From Candidatus Cloacimonadota bacterium (GTDB lineage: Bacteria > Cloacimonadota > Cloacimonadia > JGIOTU-2): DNA of 60,343 bases. The stretch spans positions 1-60,343 of the forward strand of contig JAGMCF010000077.1 of the NCBI GenBank assembly GCA_023129415.1. Reading direction: 5' to 3'. Below the pieces are notes generated by a model. It ran no database searches. It was not told the DNA's origin and worked only from the letters and a program-made list of their open reading frames with translations. Shown one piece after another: positions 8,768 to 18,210 of this stretch (the first letter of the stretch is position 1; each line of letters opens with the position of its first letter). The translations under genes and the position numbers were made by a program.

Positions 8768-10045
8768 ATGACAAATAAAATTTTAATTCTTATGTTTTTT
8801 TTATCAATTTTTACAATTTTGGAAGCATATAATTCTAATGAAATTTATCTTATAGAAATTGATGGAGTAATTGGACCTCCAATTGCAAATTATGTAGTAA
8901 ACAACATAGAAAAAGCAGAAAAAGATAATGTTCATGCAATTTTATTAGAAATCAATACACCGGGTGGTCTTGATACTTCAATGCGAAAAATCATCGCAAA
9001 AATCATGAATTCATCCATTCCAGTAATTGGATATGTTACCCCAGAAGGAGCTCATGCTGCATCTGCTGGTGCATTTATTATGATGGCTTGTGATATTACC
9101 GCAATGACGCCTACATCCAGTATCGGAGCTGCTCATCCTGTTACTATGGGTGCAAAGATTGATTCAACAATGAAGAAAAAAATCCTCAATGATATGGTCT
9201 CTTATATGACTTCAATTGTTCAAAAAAGAGATAGAAACGAAGAAGTTGCAAAAAAAATGATAACAGAAAGTATATCTCTAACTGCCCAAGAAGCTTTTGA
9301 ACAAAATATTATTGATTATGTCGTTAAGTCAAGAACTAATCTACTTGCAAAAATTAATAATATTGAAATTGAAAAAAATGATAAAAAGATTGTGCTACAA
9401 ACAGAAGACATAGAAGTAATCCCTCTCAAGATGAGTTTATTAGAACGATTCTTTTATCATATTTCTAATCCCAATATTGCTTATATTCTTTTAATGCTTG
9501 GTATATATGGAATTATCGCAGAATTTTCTTCACCAGGAATTGGGTTTGCTGGTGTTTTTGGGACAATTGCTTTATTATTAGCTTTTTTTGCACTATCAAA
9601 TCTTCCTGTAAATCTTGTTGGGATTCTCCTTATAGTTGCAGGAGTGATATTAATTCTATTAGAAATAAGAGTCCAATCCTCAGGAATATTAGGCATTGGA
9701 GGTGTTGTGGGTATCATATTAGGTTCATTAATGTTAATTCAGACAAGCGCACCATTTCTCAAAATATCCATCTCATTAATAATTGGTGTGGGGGTATTTA
9801 CTATACTGTTCTTTTTGTTACTTGCTACACTTGTATATAAAGTTCATCACCAAAAAGTCACAACTGGTAGAAAAGGTATAATTGGTGAGAAAGGATATGC
9901 AATAACCACTTTAAAACCAGAAGGAACAGTATTTGTAAGAGGAGAACTCTGGCAGGCTGAATCAATTGAAGGAAGTATAAAAAAGGATGAGAAAATCGAA
10001 GTTGTAACTGTCGAAAATCTAAAACTAATTATAAAAAAAGTTTGA
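8768..10045 (+). CDS. nfeD: NfeD-family membrane-bound serine protease (ClpP class)
   Basis: Long-form NfeD (about 425 residues). Signal/TM segment at 1-20. A ClpP-like protease domain follows: LLEINTPGGLDTSMR, then AHAASAGAFIMMACD with the nucleophilic serine in SAGA, and a lysine-rich helix (TMKKKILNDM) where the dyad lysine of this family is expected. Four to five TM helices span about 235-355. The C-terminal NfeD OB-fold begins at GRKGIIGEKG. Family members work with stomatin-like partners in membrane quality control, and no stomatin gene is adjacent here. Start chosen at 8768 on Shine-Dalgarno spacing and the promoter at 8722. Confidence 0.92.
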   Translation: MTNKILILMFFLSIFTILEAYNSNEIYLIEIDGVIGPPIANYVVNNIEKAEKDNVHAILLEINTPGGLDTSMRKIIAKIMNSSIPVIGYVTPEGAHAASAGAFIMMACDITAMTPTSSIGAAHPVTMGAKIDSTMKKKILNDMVSYMTSIVQKRDRNEEVAKKMITESISLTAQEAFEQNIIDYVVKSRTNLLAKINNIEIEKNDKKIVLQTEDIEVIPLKMSLLERFFYHISNPNIAYILLMLGIYGIIAEFSSPGIGFAGVFGTIALLLAFFALSNLPVNLVGILLIVAGVILILLEIRVQSSGILGIGGVVGIILGSLMLIQTSAPFLKISISLIIGVGVFTILFFLLLATLVYKVHHQKVTTGRKGIIGEKGYAITTLKPEGTVFVRGELWQAESIEGSIKKDEKIEVVTVENLKLIIKKV

Positions 10046-10210
10046 AGGATGAGGAGTAGTGAGTTAATAGTACAGAACCACCAGTAATTGATAAATTGCA
10101 TTTGTATTTTTTGTATAGTTATAGGTTAAGAAATCTTACTGTTTGTAAGTAAAAATCTTGACTTATAAAATATTTATTAAATTTTAAAGAAAAATTTGTG
10201 GAGGAGTTTG

Positions 10211-11230
10211 ATGAATACAAAGATACTATTAATAACAATCCTGATTATCTGTTTAAGCGTATTATTTGCTTGTCAGAGTATGTATATGAGAACAGCAAAG
10301 CTTGCAATACGGGATGAAAATGATCCTGATAAAGCTATTGAATACCTTCAGAAAGAGATTGAAAGCAACCCGACAAATGTCGAAGCATATCTTTTTATGT
10401 CTAAAATCTATGGGCAATATAAAAAAGATTACTTTAGTGCTTATAATTATGCAAAAGAAGCATTAGAATTAGATCCACAAAAAGAAGAGGAAATAAGTAA
10501 TATTTATGTTATTTGTTGGGCTGAATTATACAATCAAGGACTTAAATCTTACAATGAAAAAGATTTTGAAAACTCTCTTCAAGCTTTCAAAGACGCTGTT
10601 AAGATTTTCCCTGATAGTCTTAAATCTAAAGTAATGCTTGCAAATGTTTATGCAAAAGTTGACTCATCTAAAAAAGCAACTGAAATTTTTATTGGAATAG
10701 CCGAAAAATTACCTAACGATACTGCTTCCAGGAAAACATTAGCTAATACATATTATTTTAAAAAAGATTATAATAATGCAATTAAATATTATGAAGAATT
10801 AGCTAAAATTGAACCTCAAAATGCAGATTGGCCATTTAATATTGCAGTATGTTATTCGAACCTAAATAACCCTGAGAAAACACTCGAATATTATAAAATA
10901 ACTATTGAACTTGATCCTCAAAATATTGAGTTACTTTCTAAAATTGCTGATAATGAATTTAATAATCAAAACTATGAAGAAGCAGCTTCATATTATCAAA
11001 AAATTATAAACCTAAGTGAGACTGAACTTGATGCGATTAAATATATCTGCTATTCATATAGCAACTTAAAGGAATATGAAAATTTAGTAACATACGGGAA
11101 AAAATGGATTGCAATTGAACAAGAAAATTCAGATGCATATCGTTTTATTATTTTAGGACTTCAACAAATAGGTAAAAATACTGAAGCTCAAAAATACATT
11201 AAAATATTAGAAGAGTTAGAAAAAAAATAG
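10211..11230 (+). CDS. TPR-repeat lipoprotein
   Basis: The ORF extends to a TTG at 10196, but GGAGGAG at 10200-10206 points to the ATG at 10211. The signal ends in lipobox FACQ. The mature protein is a chain of about seven tetratricopeptide repeats (for example AIEYLQKEIESNPTNVEAYL, AIKYYEELAKIEPQNADW). It is likely a periplasmic or outer-membrane scaffold. The partner is unknown. It is followed by two close co-directional genes. Confidence 0.88.
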   Translation: MNTKILLITILIICLSVLFACQSMYMRTAKLAIRDENDPDKAIEYLQKEIESNPTNVEAYLFMSKIYGQYKKDYFSAYNYAKEALELDPQKEEEISNIYVICWAELYNQGLKSYNEKDFENSLQAFKDAVKIFPDSLKSKVMLANVYAKVDSSKKATEIFIGIAEKLPNDTASRKTLANTYYFKKDYNNAIKYYEELAKIEPQNADWPFNIAVCYSNLNNPEKTLEYYKITIELDPQNIELLSKIADNEFNNQNYEEAASYYQKIINLSETELDAIKYICYSYSNLKEYENLVTYGKKWIAIEQENSDAYRFIILGLQQIGKNTEAQKYIKILEELEKK

Positions 11231-11281
11231 GAAAATTTTATCCACTAATATAATGGATAAAAAAAGAAAAAGGGAGGAAGA

Positions 11282-11470
11282 ATGAAAATACTTGTTTGGA
11301 TTTGTGGGATAATTGCTGCTATCTTGATGTTATTCGGCTTAATTGATTTCCTTATGAAAGGTCAACCCTTTCTGGGCGTACTTCATCCTGCGAATTATTT
11401 CCATGTAGCAAATGCCTTCTTATTATTCACTATTGTATTTCTTCTGTGTTCTAAAAAGGAAAAGAAATAG
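11282..11470 (+). CDS. Small two-TM membrane protein
   Basis: 62 residues. A strong GGGAGG lies before the ATG. Two hydrophobic helices (ILVWICGIIAAILMLFGLI; FHVANAFLLFTIVFLLC) are joined by a short loop, with a lysine-rich C-terminus. No family recognised. It lies 50 bp after the TPR gene and 17 bp before the HAD gene, so the three are probably one transcript. Confidence 0.7.
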   Translation: MKILVWICGIIAAILMLFGLIDFLMKGQPFLGVLHPANYFHVANAFLLFTIVFLLCSKKEKK

Positions 11471-11487
11471 TTACTTGAACATGTAAC

Positions 11488-12162
11488 ATGCCGGTAAAAG
11501 GAATTCTATTTGATTTAGATGGTGTAATTGTAGATACACTTCATTATCATTTTCTTGCCTGGCAGGAGATGTTTAAAAGAAAGGACGGTGAGGTTAAAGA
11601 ACTCACCGTCCTTATTCATGAAGGTAGAAGTTCTAAGGAAATCCTTCCTATCCTTATTAAAGAAAGTGGAATACAAATCCCAGAAGAAAAATGGAATGAT
11701 TTTATTGAAGAAAAACGAAAATATTATCGCTCAATCGTTAAGGTTATATTTTATCCTGATGCACTTGATACAGTAAGAAAATTGCGTAAATTAGGAATTA
11801 AATGTGCATTAGTTACTGCTTGTGCCAAAAAAAATATGGAGAAAGCATTAACATCAGAGCAAAGGGCTTTATTTAACATAATTGTTACAGGTGATGATAT
11901 TCCAAGAGCAAAGCCAAACCCAGACCCCTACGAAATTGCCCAAACTCAGCTGGGATATAAAAAAGAAGAATGTTTGGTTGTGGAAAATGCTCCTTTAGGA
12001 ATCCAATCTGCAAAAGCTGCTGGGATACGCTGTGCTGTTATTGCTACTACACTTCCAATGGAATATCTAAAAGGTGCAGATTTTTATTTAAAAAAATTAC
12101 CGGATATTTTTAAATATATTTCTTTGTTTCAAAACCATTCCGAAGGTTTGCAACCATTCTGA
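11488..12162 (+). CDS. HAD-superfamily phosphatase/phosphomutase (beta-phosphoglucomutase-like)
   Basis: 224 residues. Motif I FDLDGVIVDT supplies the nucleophilic Asp and acid/base Asp, followed by a helical cap domain, motif II-type Ser/Thr at ALVTAC, the motif III lysine at RAKPNPDPY and the acidic motif IV at LVVENAPLGIQ. The cap and VENAPLGI are typical of beta-phosphoglucomutase-like enzymes. The exact substrate is not determinable. The last residues (NHSEGLQPF) and the stop codon are encoded by a 19-bp tandem repeat (12133-12170). It converges on the cyclase gene with only 17 bp between stops. Confidence 0.88.
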   Translation: MPVKGILFDLDGVIVDTLHYHFLAWQEMFKRKDGEVKELTVLIHEGRSSKEILPILIKESGIQIPEEKWNDFIEEKRKYYRSIVKVIFYPDALDTVRKLRKLGIKCALVTACAKKNMEKALTSEQRALFNIIVTGDDIPRAKPNPDPYEIAQTQLGYKKEECLVVENAPLGIQSAKAAGIRCAVIATTLPMEYLKGADFYLKKLPDIFKYISLFQNHSEGLQPF

Positions 12163-12170
12163 AGGTTTTG
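12133..12170. repeat. 19-bp tandem repeat spanning a gene end
   Basis: Two units, aaccattccgaaggtttgc and aaccattctgaaggttttg, each close to self-complementary. The TGA stop of the HAD gene falls inside the second unit and differs from the first by a single C-to-T change, so unit one would read through. Confidence 0.75.
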
Positions 12171-12179
12171 AGTTTACCA

Positions 12180-14297
12180 CTATTTAGTAGTAAGAGTAAA
12201 GACACCATCCCAATCTTTTGGTGGAGGATTTAATTTAAACTGTTTGCACCTTTCAATATATCTTTTAGATGGCTCATCATCATTTACTTTCAAGGCATTT
12301 TCAAATTTTAGGATAGCATTATCCCACTGTTGTTTGCGATATAAATTAATACCCTGGGCAAATAACTTATAGAGTTTACCCTCATCCTCAGGAAGTTCAC
12401 CCTTCCTGCATAATAGCTGATAGACCTTAACTGGTTCTAACCTACCAACCACACGAATCATATCCAGTTCCCGTACTTCAATAAAATTCTTTGCTGCTTC
12501 GTAAGTAAATTCACTAATCATAGAATATGTTCCATACTGCTTATTAGCTCCTTCCAAACGAGCAGCTAAATTGACTGAATCTCCCATCATTGTATAATCC
12601 ATTCGAGTTTTCGATCCCATATTACCAACAACCATTTGACCTGTATTTAGTCCGATCCTCATTTTCATATTATGAACAAGTTTGGGCCAATGCTTCTCAT
12701 TCGACCATTTTTCTCTTAACTCTGCAAGCCGTTTTTGCATCTCAATACTTACTAAACAAGCCCTTCTTGCATGGTCTTCAAAAGAAACTGGCGCACCAAA
12801 AAATGCAATTATAGCATCACCCTCAAATTTATCTACTGTTCCTTCATGTTCAAGGATAATATCTGTCATATCTGTTAGATATTCATTCAACAAATTTACC
12901 AGTTCTTCAGGAGTTAACTTCTCAGAAATAGTAGAAAAATTTGCTATATCAGAGAAGAAAGCTGTTAGCACCTTTTTTTCTCCTCCAAGCTTAAGCATGT
13001 CTGGATTTTCAGTAAGTTGCTTTATAACAGTTGGTGAAAGGTAATGTTGAAATGCATTTTTTATAAATCGCTTTTCCTTACTCCCAATATAATATTGATG
13101 AACCAAATTACCAAGAAAGGAAATTAAAATTGCTGTTGGGAACTCAGTTACATTTATCAATATGTTTTTTGCACTAAAAAAGTAATAAACAAAATAAAGA
13201 TAAACTCCTATCAGAACAAATGATGATATTATGTTAATAAAGGGCTTCTTGATAAATTGAAAAATAAAATTAATAAGAAATATGAAAACCAATAATCCAA
13301 TTAAGAAATATAAAAAACTAAATGTAGATATTGAATTATTATGTAGAACCATTTCCAAAAAGTTTGCATGAATCTCAACTCCAGGCATAAGCTTTCTTTC
13401 TTTTCCATAACTATAAAATGGTGTTGGAAAAAGGTCATGTAACTCTTCTGCAGTAGCACCAACAAATACAATCTTATCTTGAAAGGTTTTATGATTTAAA
13501 TATTCATCAAAAGTGTTAAATTCAAAATCAAATTCATGCTCACTAAATGTAGTAAACTTTTCATCATCTAATACTGTATCCATTGAATACACTGGAAAAG
13601 TATATGCGGGACCGTAATAGTTTATAAATGTAGTATTTGCTGAATATTTTGGAAAAATATAATGACCAACTCCAAATTTTGCTCCTCTATTAAGAATACG
13701 GGGCTCAGTTTTTGTTTTCGCTCTAATTAAAGATTGTAATGCTTTTATTCCAAGTGAGTAATATTCTATATCCTGAAAATTTGCAAAAAGGCTATATTGC
13801 CTTGCAAAATGGTCAGGATCTTGTGATATTCTAACAAGTCCCCAATCAAGATTTCGTTTATTAATATCAGGTATAGGTTTTAGAATACTTTTATGAATAG
13901 AACCGCCAATTTTTTGTTCAATCAATTTTCCTGCAAAAATAACATTTCCGTAAAGTGCTGCAGTCTCAGCAAGCTGCTCATCTTCTTCAGGTAAAGTTGG
14001 TTCACAGAATTCAATATCAAATATTATTAACTTTGCACCAGCTTTGTTCAAATTCTCAATGAGCTTTGCATAATAACTTCGTGGAAAAGGATATCTACCA
14101 AGTTCTTTAAATGATTGGTCAGATATTTCTACTATTACAATTTCGTCAGATGGTTCCTTTTTACCTCGCAAAGAAAAATTTGTATCTATCCATTTTAGTT
14201 CTAAATTCTTATATATTGATGTTAGAGAAAGAATGATTGTTATAAAAAACACAAATATCGAAAAAAACAATATAAATCTAAACTTAATTTTTTTCAT
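12180..14297 (-). CDS. CHASE2-domain class III adenylate cyclase with TPR-like tail
   Basis: AAAGGA seven bases before the ATG at 14297 decides the start (the ORF opens at 14324). Architecture: N-terminal TM; extracytoplasmic CHASE2 sensor (about 40-330, VEISDQSFKELGRYPFPR); three TM helices near 335-400; class III cyclase domain with both metal aspartates (FFSDIANFS; DKFEGDAIIAFFG), the adenine-specifying MDYTMMGD and the transition-state pair in VNLAARLE; and a short TPR-like C-terminus. All catalytic residues appear intact, so active cAMP synthesis is expected. The ligand is unknown. The upstream region contains further copies of its own start context. Confidence 0.93.
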   Translation of the reverse strand: MKKIKFRFILFFSIFVFFITIILSLTSIYKNLELKWIDTNFSLRGKKEPSDEIVIVEISDQSFKELGRYPFPRSYYAKLIENLNKAGAKLIIFDIEFCEPTLPEEDEQLAETAALYGNVIFAGKLIEQKIGGSIHKSILKPIPDINKRNLDWGLVRISQDPDHFARQYSLFANFQDIEYYSLGIKALQSLIRAKTKTEPRILNRGAKFGVGHYIFPKYSANTTFINYYGPAYTFPVYSMDTVLDDEKFTTFSEHEFDFEFNTFDEYLNHKTFQDKIVFVGATAEELHDLFPTPFYSYGKERKLMPGVEIHANFLEMVLHNNSISTFSFLYFLIGLLVFIFLINFIFQFIKKPFINIISSFVLIGVYLYFVYYFFSAKNILINVTEFPTAILISFLGNLVHQYYIGSKEKRFIKNAFQHYLSPTVIKQLTENPDMLKLGGEKKVLTAFFSDIANFSTISEKLTPEELVNLLNEYLTDMTDIILEHEGTVDKFEGDAIIAFFGAPVSFEDHARRACLVSIEMQKRLAELREKWSNEKHWPKLVHNMKMRIGLNTGQMVVGNMGSKTRMDYTMMGDSVNLAARLEGANKQYGTYSMISEFTYEAAKNFIEVRELDMIRVVGRLEPVKVYQLLCRKGELPEDEGKLYKLFAQGINLYRKQQWDNAILKFENALKVNDDEPSKRYIERCKQFKLNPPPKDWDGVFTLTTK

Positions 14298-14804
14298 CTG
14301 AAAATCCTTTCGCCACAAAGGCACAAAGACACAAAGAAAAAAATTATTAACATGACAAATTCAACAACTCTAATGTAATTTTCATGCTCCTTTGCTTGCC
14401 CCGTTAAATCTCTTTTCCTATTTAATGGGGTGTCCCGATTTGTTTTCGGGACATGTATGTTTCATCTGAAAATCTCTTTTAATATTATATGGAGTAGCCG
14501 AGTCTCTCGGCTGAATTCGGCAAGAGACTTGCCGACTCCAAGTCAAATATAATTTTCATAATCCATTGTGTGGGCTTGCTGACAGGTGTGTCTCATCTAA
14601 AATCCTTTCTGTCCAAAGGCACATCATGCCAGAGGTAGATCCACTTCAGGAGGAAATACACAAACCTGCCCACTGCACCTTGATGAAATGGTGGCAGGCG
14701 GGGATGATTTAATAAATTATTGCTATATTCTTTTTAAAATTCTACCTCAAACTGATTCTCTCATTACACTTACTACTGCCAACAGCCAACTGCCACTGCT
14801 ACTG
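14298..14804. other. Repeat-rich spacer upstream of the cyclase gene
   Basis: No gene is seen. Contents in order: ccacaaagg-type octamer repeats (14313-14340); a ccccgttaaat..atttaatgggg inverted repeat (about 14399-14430), related to the element at 45360; gtcccga..tcgggac (14432-14452); two more copies of the start-proximal tcatctgaaaatc sequence (14462, 14593); a stem built from ggagtagccgagt..gactcc (about 14491-14540); and heptamers actgcca/acagcca (about 14771-14795). Confidence 0.65.
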
Positions 14805-15740
14805 TTAATCCCAATCTCTTTCAACAATTCTATGAATTAAATCATTAAAATTTATGCCAATAACTTTTGCTGCCATAGGAACAAGACTTAAAGTCGTCAT
14901 ACCAGGCAAAGTATTAACTTCTAAGAAATAAAATTCCTTACCATCATAACGAAAATCAATTCTTGCATAATCTCGACATTGGAATTCATTATAAATCTTA
15001 ATAGCATACTTTATGACTTTATTTGATTCTTTTTTAGAGAGATTTGCTGGGACTTCATAAACAGTCTCACCTTTTGTATATTTATGCAGATAATCATACC
15101 AGCCATTTTTAGGTTTGATTTCAACAACAGGAAGTGGTTTATTCCCGAGCATTGCCACTGTGATTTCTCTTCCTTCTATATATTGTTCTATTAAAATTTC
15201 ATTATCATGTTCAAATGCATCATTTATTGCTTTTGGTAATTGATCTTGGTTTTCAACAACAGTAACTCCAACTGATGAACCTGAAGAATTTGGTTTAACA
15301 ACAAAAGGCAAACAAAACTTTTTCAAAATTTTTTCGATAATTATACTTCCATTTTCATAAAAGGGGATAAATTTAGGAACATTGATTTGCATATTCTGAG
15401 CTAATAGCTTGCTAATTTTCTTATTCATAGAAATGAAACTACCAAAAGAATTTGAACCAGTAAAGTCAATATTAAATAGTTCAAGAAATTTCTGAATTGT
15501 TCCGCCTTCACCATCACCACCATGTAAGCCATTAAATACTTTATCACATTTGCTTTCTAAAATCGTTTTCAACATTAAAGAATAGTTTATATTATGATTC
15601 CAATAAAAATCTTTAGGATCAACTGTTTGGACTGTTTTTCCAAGAGAAATGAGTGCTTGTTTTACTGCATTACTTGTTTCTAATGAAACATCTCTTTCGT
15701 TAGATATACCACCTTGTAGGAGAACTATTTTAGATTTCAT
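14805..15740 (-). CDS. ddl: D-alanine--D-alanine ligase
   Basis: 311 residues, the usual Ddl length. ATP-grasp enzyme joining two D-Ala for peptidoglycan. Seen: LLQGGISNERDVSLETS at the N-terminus, NGLHGGDGEGGT, FVVKPNSSGSSVGV, EGREITVAMLGN, and the C-terminal metal site LEVNTLPGMTTLSLVP. Last gene of an apparent three-gene operon after ndk (25-bp gap). Confidence 0.96.
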   Translation of the reverse strand: MKSKIVLLQGGISNERDVSLETSNAVKQALISLGKTVQTVDPKDFYWNHNINYSLMLKTILESKCDKVFNGLHGGDGEGGTIQKFLELFNIDFTGSNSFGSFISMNKKISKLLAQNMQINVPKFIPFYENGSIIIEKILKKFCLPFVVKPNSSGSSVGVTVVENQDQLPKAINDAFEHDNEILIEQYIEGREITVAMLGNKPLPVVEIKPKNGWYDYLHKYTKGETVYEVPANLSKKESNKVIKYAIKIYNEFQCRDYARIDFRYDGKEFYFLEVNTLPGMTTLSLVPMAAKVIGINFNDLIHRIVERDWD

Positions 15741-15765
15741 AATATTAATCGATTGTGTTTTTCAT

Positions 15766-16191
15766 TTAATTATCAAAAATAACCTTTATTTCATGTTTGA
15801 CACTCTCCGAACCATCAGAAGCATGAATAGCATTCTTCCTTTCATCAGTCCCATAAAGATTTCGTATTGTACCTTTAGCTGCAACCCTTGAATCAGTATT
15901 TCCAACCAGACTTCTTAATCTATTTATTGCATCTTCTCTTTCAAGAACCATCGCAGCAATTTGACTACTTGTCATAAATTCAATTAATCCTTCAAAAAAA
16001 TTCTTATTTTTATGAACACAATAAAACTTCTGGGCAATATCATCGTTCATTTTCATCATTTTCATTTTCAAAATATGGAAGCCATCATTTTCAAGAATTG
16101 TAAGAATCTCACCTATCTTTCCAGCAGAAACAGCATCGGGTTTAATAAGACAAAGTGTTTTTTTTGTAGTCAAATTATTTTGGGAGGTCAT
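15766..16191 (-). CDS. ndk: Nucleoside diphosphate kinase
   Basis: 141 residues, standard size. TLCLIKPDAV near the start and the phosphohistidine motif NAIHASDG near 115-122. Transfers gamma-phosphate between nucleotides. Lies 16 bp after the small Cys-protein gene and 25 bp before ddl, all on the minus strand. Confidence 0.97.
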   Translation of the reverse strand: MTSQNNLTTKKTLCLIKPDAVSAGKIGEILTILENDGFHILKMKMMKMNDDIAQKFYCVHKNKNFFEGLIEFMTSSQIAAMVLEREDAINRLRSLVGNTDSRVAAKGTIRNLYGTDERKNAIHASDGSESVKHEIKVIFDN

Positions 16192-16207
16192 ATAAAGTTA
16201 TCTAAAC

Positions 16208-16417
16208 TTATTTTTCTATAGCTTCCTCTTTTTTATTTTCTGTTTTTTTATTACTTGAAGATTCTACCTTTTTCTTTTCTATTTTTTTTGCTTTAAAATG
16301 TCCGCAATTTTGCGATTTGGAAGTTACCATACCAAACCATTTTGATGAGAAATTCTCACAATGTATATTTTTCCAATATATACAGTTTTCACATATAATC
16401 TTTACCTGTTCTGACAC
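16208..16417 (-). CDS. Small cysteine-containing protein (possible metal-binding ribbon)
   Basis: 69 residues from a GTG start preceded by AGGAG. Four cysteines (IICENCIYWKNIHCENF and QNCGHF) with histidines could bind a metal, followed by a highly charged KKxE tail. It resembles unnamed short proteins often seen beside metabolic genes, and I cannot assign a function. First gene of the ndk-ddl group. Confidence 0.65.
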   Translation of the reverse strand: MSEQVKIICENCIYWKNIHCENFSSKWFGMVTSKSQNCGHFKAKKIEKKKVESSSNKKTENKKEEAIEK

Positions 16418-16805
16418 TAATTTCTCCTAATTTCTGTTTGAATTAGATCTGCAAAATTGTATTCTCATGTCATTCCAACCTGGCTACGGCTTGCTTCGCC
16501 AAGACGAGACGCTCACAGATGTCATTCCTCCCGATATACATCGGGAATCGGGAATCCATATAGAGGGAAGACGCAGTAAAAGACAGGTTGTAATGAATGG
16601 ATTCCCGTTTTCACGGGAATGACAAATGAAGTGAAATTACTCTATTTTGCATAACTCATTCTATACAATAATATCTTGAGATTAATCAGAAACCGAATAG
16701 TTCTGAAATATAATCTTTTAAATCTCTTACTTAAGGTTTTTTCAATTAAAACAGTTGCAGATAATAAAAAGTGTTAAAATCTATTACTGGTAATTATATT
16801 TAAGA
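16418..16805. repeat. GC-rich interspersed repeat cluster
   Basis: The patch 16470-16625 is strongly GC-rich against its surroundings and contains gtcattcc..ggaatgac units: tcccgatatacatcggga (16529-16546) and a later ggattcccgttttcacggga just before atgac (16601-16625). A ggcttgcttcgccaagacga motif also appears. No gene is seen. The rest (16626-16805) is AT-rich with nothing recognisable. Confidence 0.7.
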
Positions 16806-17126
16806 CTAAGAAATATATAGATTAATTTTATCTTTAATAGTTTTCTTTTGAACAACACCTATTACCTGGTCCATAGCTTTTCCGTCTTTGAATATTAACA
16901 ATGTAGGAATAGCCATTATACTATATCTTTGTGCAATCATCTGTTCGGATTGTACATCACATTCTGCAAAGGTAACTTTTTCTTTATCAAATTCATTAGC
17001 TAATTCTTCTACAATAGGTGTTATAATTTTACAGGGCATACACCACTCAGCCCAAAAATCTACTAATACTACCTTACCTGAGTTAACAACTTCATCAAAA
17101 TTTTTTTGATCCAATTTTATTGCCAT
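16806..17126 (-). CDS. trxA: Thioredoxin
   Basis: 106 residues, full thioredoxin fold. VDFWAEWCMPCKII is the active site and AIPTLLIF contains the conserved cis-proline. The dithiol motif is WCMPC rather than the usual WCGPC. AGGAG lies five bases before the ATG. Last gene downstream of trxB and glutaredoxin genes. Confidence 0.96.
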   Translation of the reverse strand: MAIKLDQKNFDEVVNSGKVVLVDFWAEWCMPCKIITPIVEELANEFDKEKVTFAECDVQSEQMIAQRYSIMAIPTLLIFKDGKAMDQVIGVVQKKTIKDKINLYIS

Positions 17127-17154
17127 TTATACTCCTATCCGTCTGGGCGCTTGT

Positions 17155-17172
17155 CTCCCGATACATCGGGAG
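17155..17172. repeat. ctcccgat-atcgggag palindrome between trxB and trxA
   Basis: Perfect 8-bp arms with an AC loop, inside the 92-bp gap and flanked by GC-rich gtctgggcgc / gacgggccgagacc. Same core family as at 2072 and 48146. Confidence 0.7.
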
Positions 17173-17218
17173 CCAAGACGGGCCGAGACCGATACTATTT
17201 TTTAATTCAATCTAAGAA

Positions 17219-18178
17219 TTAAAATTTCATATTTTCAATATAATGTCCTGCATTAATAGCTGCTCTTGCTCCTGAGCCAACAGCAGTAGTAATTTGTTTA
17301 ACAGTATCAATTGTAGCATCTCCTGCTGCAAAGACTCCTTGAACATTAGTTTTTTGATTCTGATCAATAATAACATATCCGTCTTTATCACTTTGAACAA
17401 ATCCTTCTAAGAATTCTGTATTAGGTTTTAATCCAACATAGATAAAAACACCAGAGATTTTTATTTCCTTTATTTTACCAGTCTTATTATTTTTTATTTT
17501 TATATGTGTTACTGATTTGCCATTACCTTCTATGCTTAGTAGTGAACTGTTTAGATTAAAATTCACATTCTCATATTTTTTGATTTTATCAAGTAAAACC
17601 TTTTCAGCAGTAGGCTTGGGAAGAAATTCAACAAACTCAATTTGTTTAACAAATCTTAAGAGAAACAATCCTTCTTGAATACCAGAATTTCCACAACCAA
17701 TTACAGCAATCTTTTTATCTTTATAGAAGAAGCCATCACAAGTAGCACAATAAGAAACACCATGACCCTTATATTCTTTCTCTCCAGGAATATTCAACAA
17801 CTTAGGTTTGGTGCCAACTGCTATAATTATCGCTTTAGCTTTAATCTGTCCAGAACTTGTATTAATTATCTTATATATATCATCTTGAGAAGTGAGATCT
17901 TCTTTTATTTTAACTACTCTATCTGTAATAATTTCTACACCAAATTTCTTTGCTTGGTTTGCTATATTTTCAGTCAATCTCATTCCTGAAATACCATCAG
18001 GAAAACCAGGATAGTTTTCAATTAAGTCAGTAGAAGCTGCTTCTCCCCCAACTATTCCACTTTCTATGATGCATGTTTTAAATCCTGCACGGCTTGAGTA
18101 AATAGCAGCAGTAAGTCCGGCAGGACCACCACCAATAATGATTAGGTCATACTGTTCGTATTTTCGTTCATTCATCAT
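17219..18178 (-). CDS. trxB: Thioredoxin reductase
   Basis: 319 residues. FAD-binding GGGPAGLTAAIYSSRAG at the N-terminus, redox-active CATCDG near 140, NADPH-binding GCGNSGIQEG, and the C-terminal FAD motif GVFAAGDAT. Reduces thioredoxin with NADPH in the cytoplasm. AAGGA seven bases upstream supports the first of two adjacent ATGs. Neighbours trxA and a glutaredoxin gene. Confidence 0.96.
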   Translation of the reverse strand: MMNERKYEQYDLIIIGGGPAGLTAAIYSSRAGFKTCIIESGIVGGEAASTDLIENYPGFPDGISGMRLTENIANQAKKFGVEIITDRVVKIKEDLTSQDDIYKIINTSSGQIKAKAIIIAVGTKPKLLNIPGEKEYKGHGVSYCATCDGFFYKDKKIAVIGCGNSGIQEGLFLLRFVKQIEFVEFLPKPTAEKVLLDKIKKYENVNFNLNSSLLSIEGNGKSVTHIKIKNNKTGKIKEIKISGVFIYVGLKPNTEFLEGFVQSDKDGYVIIDQNQKTNVQGVFAAGDATIDTVKQITTAVGSGARAAINAGHYIENMKF

Positions 18179-18210
18179 TCAAAATTCCTTGTTCAATATT
18201 CATAATTCTT

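Noticed and set aside
11581-11613. Perfect 12-bp-stem hairpin inside the HAD gene (aaggacggtgag / ctcaccgtcctt)
   Set aside because: I first read it as another inserted palindrome, but the encoded residues (GEVKELTVLIHEG) fit the normal cap region of related phosphatases, so it is probably coincidental.
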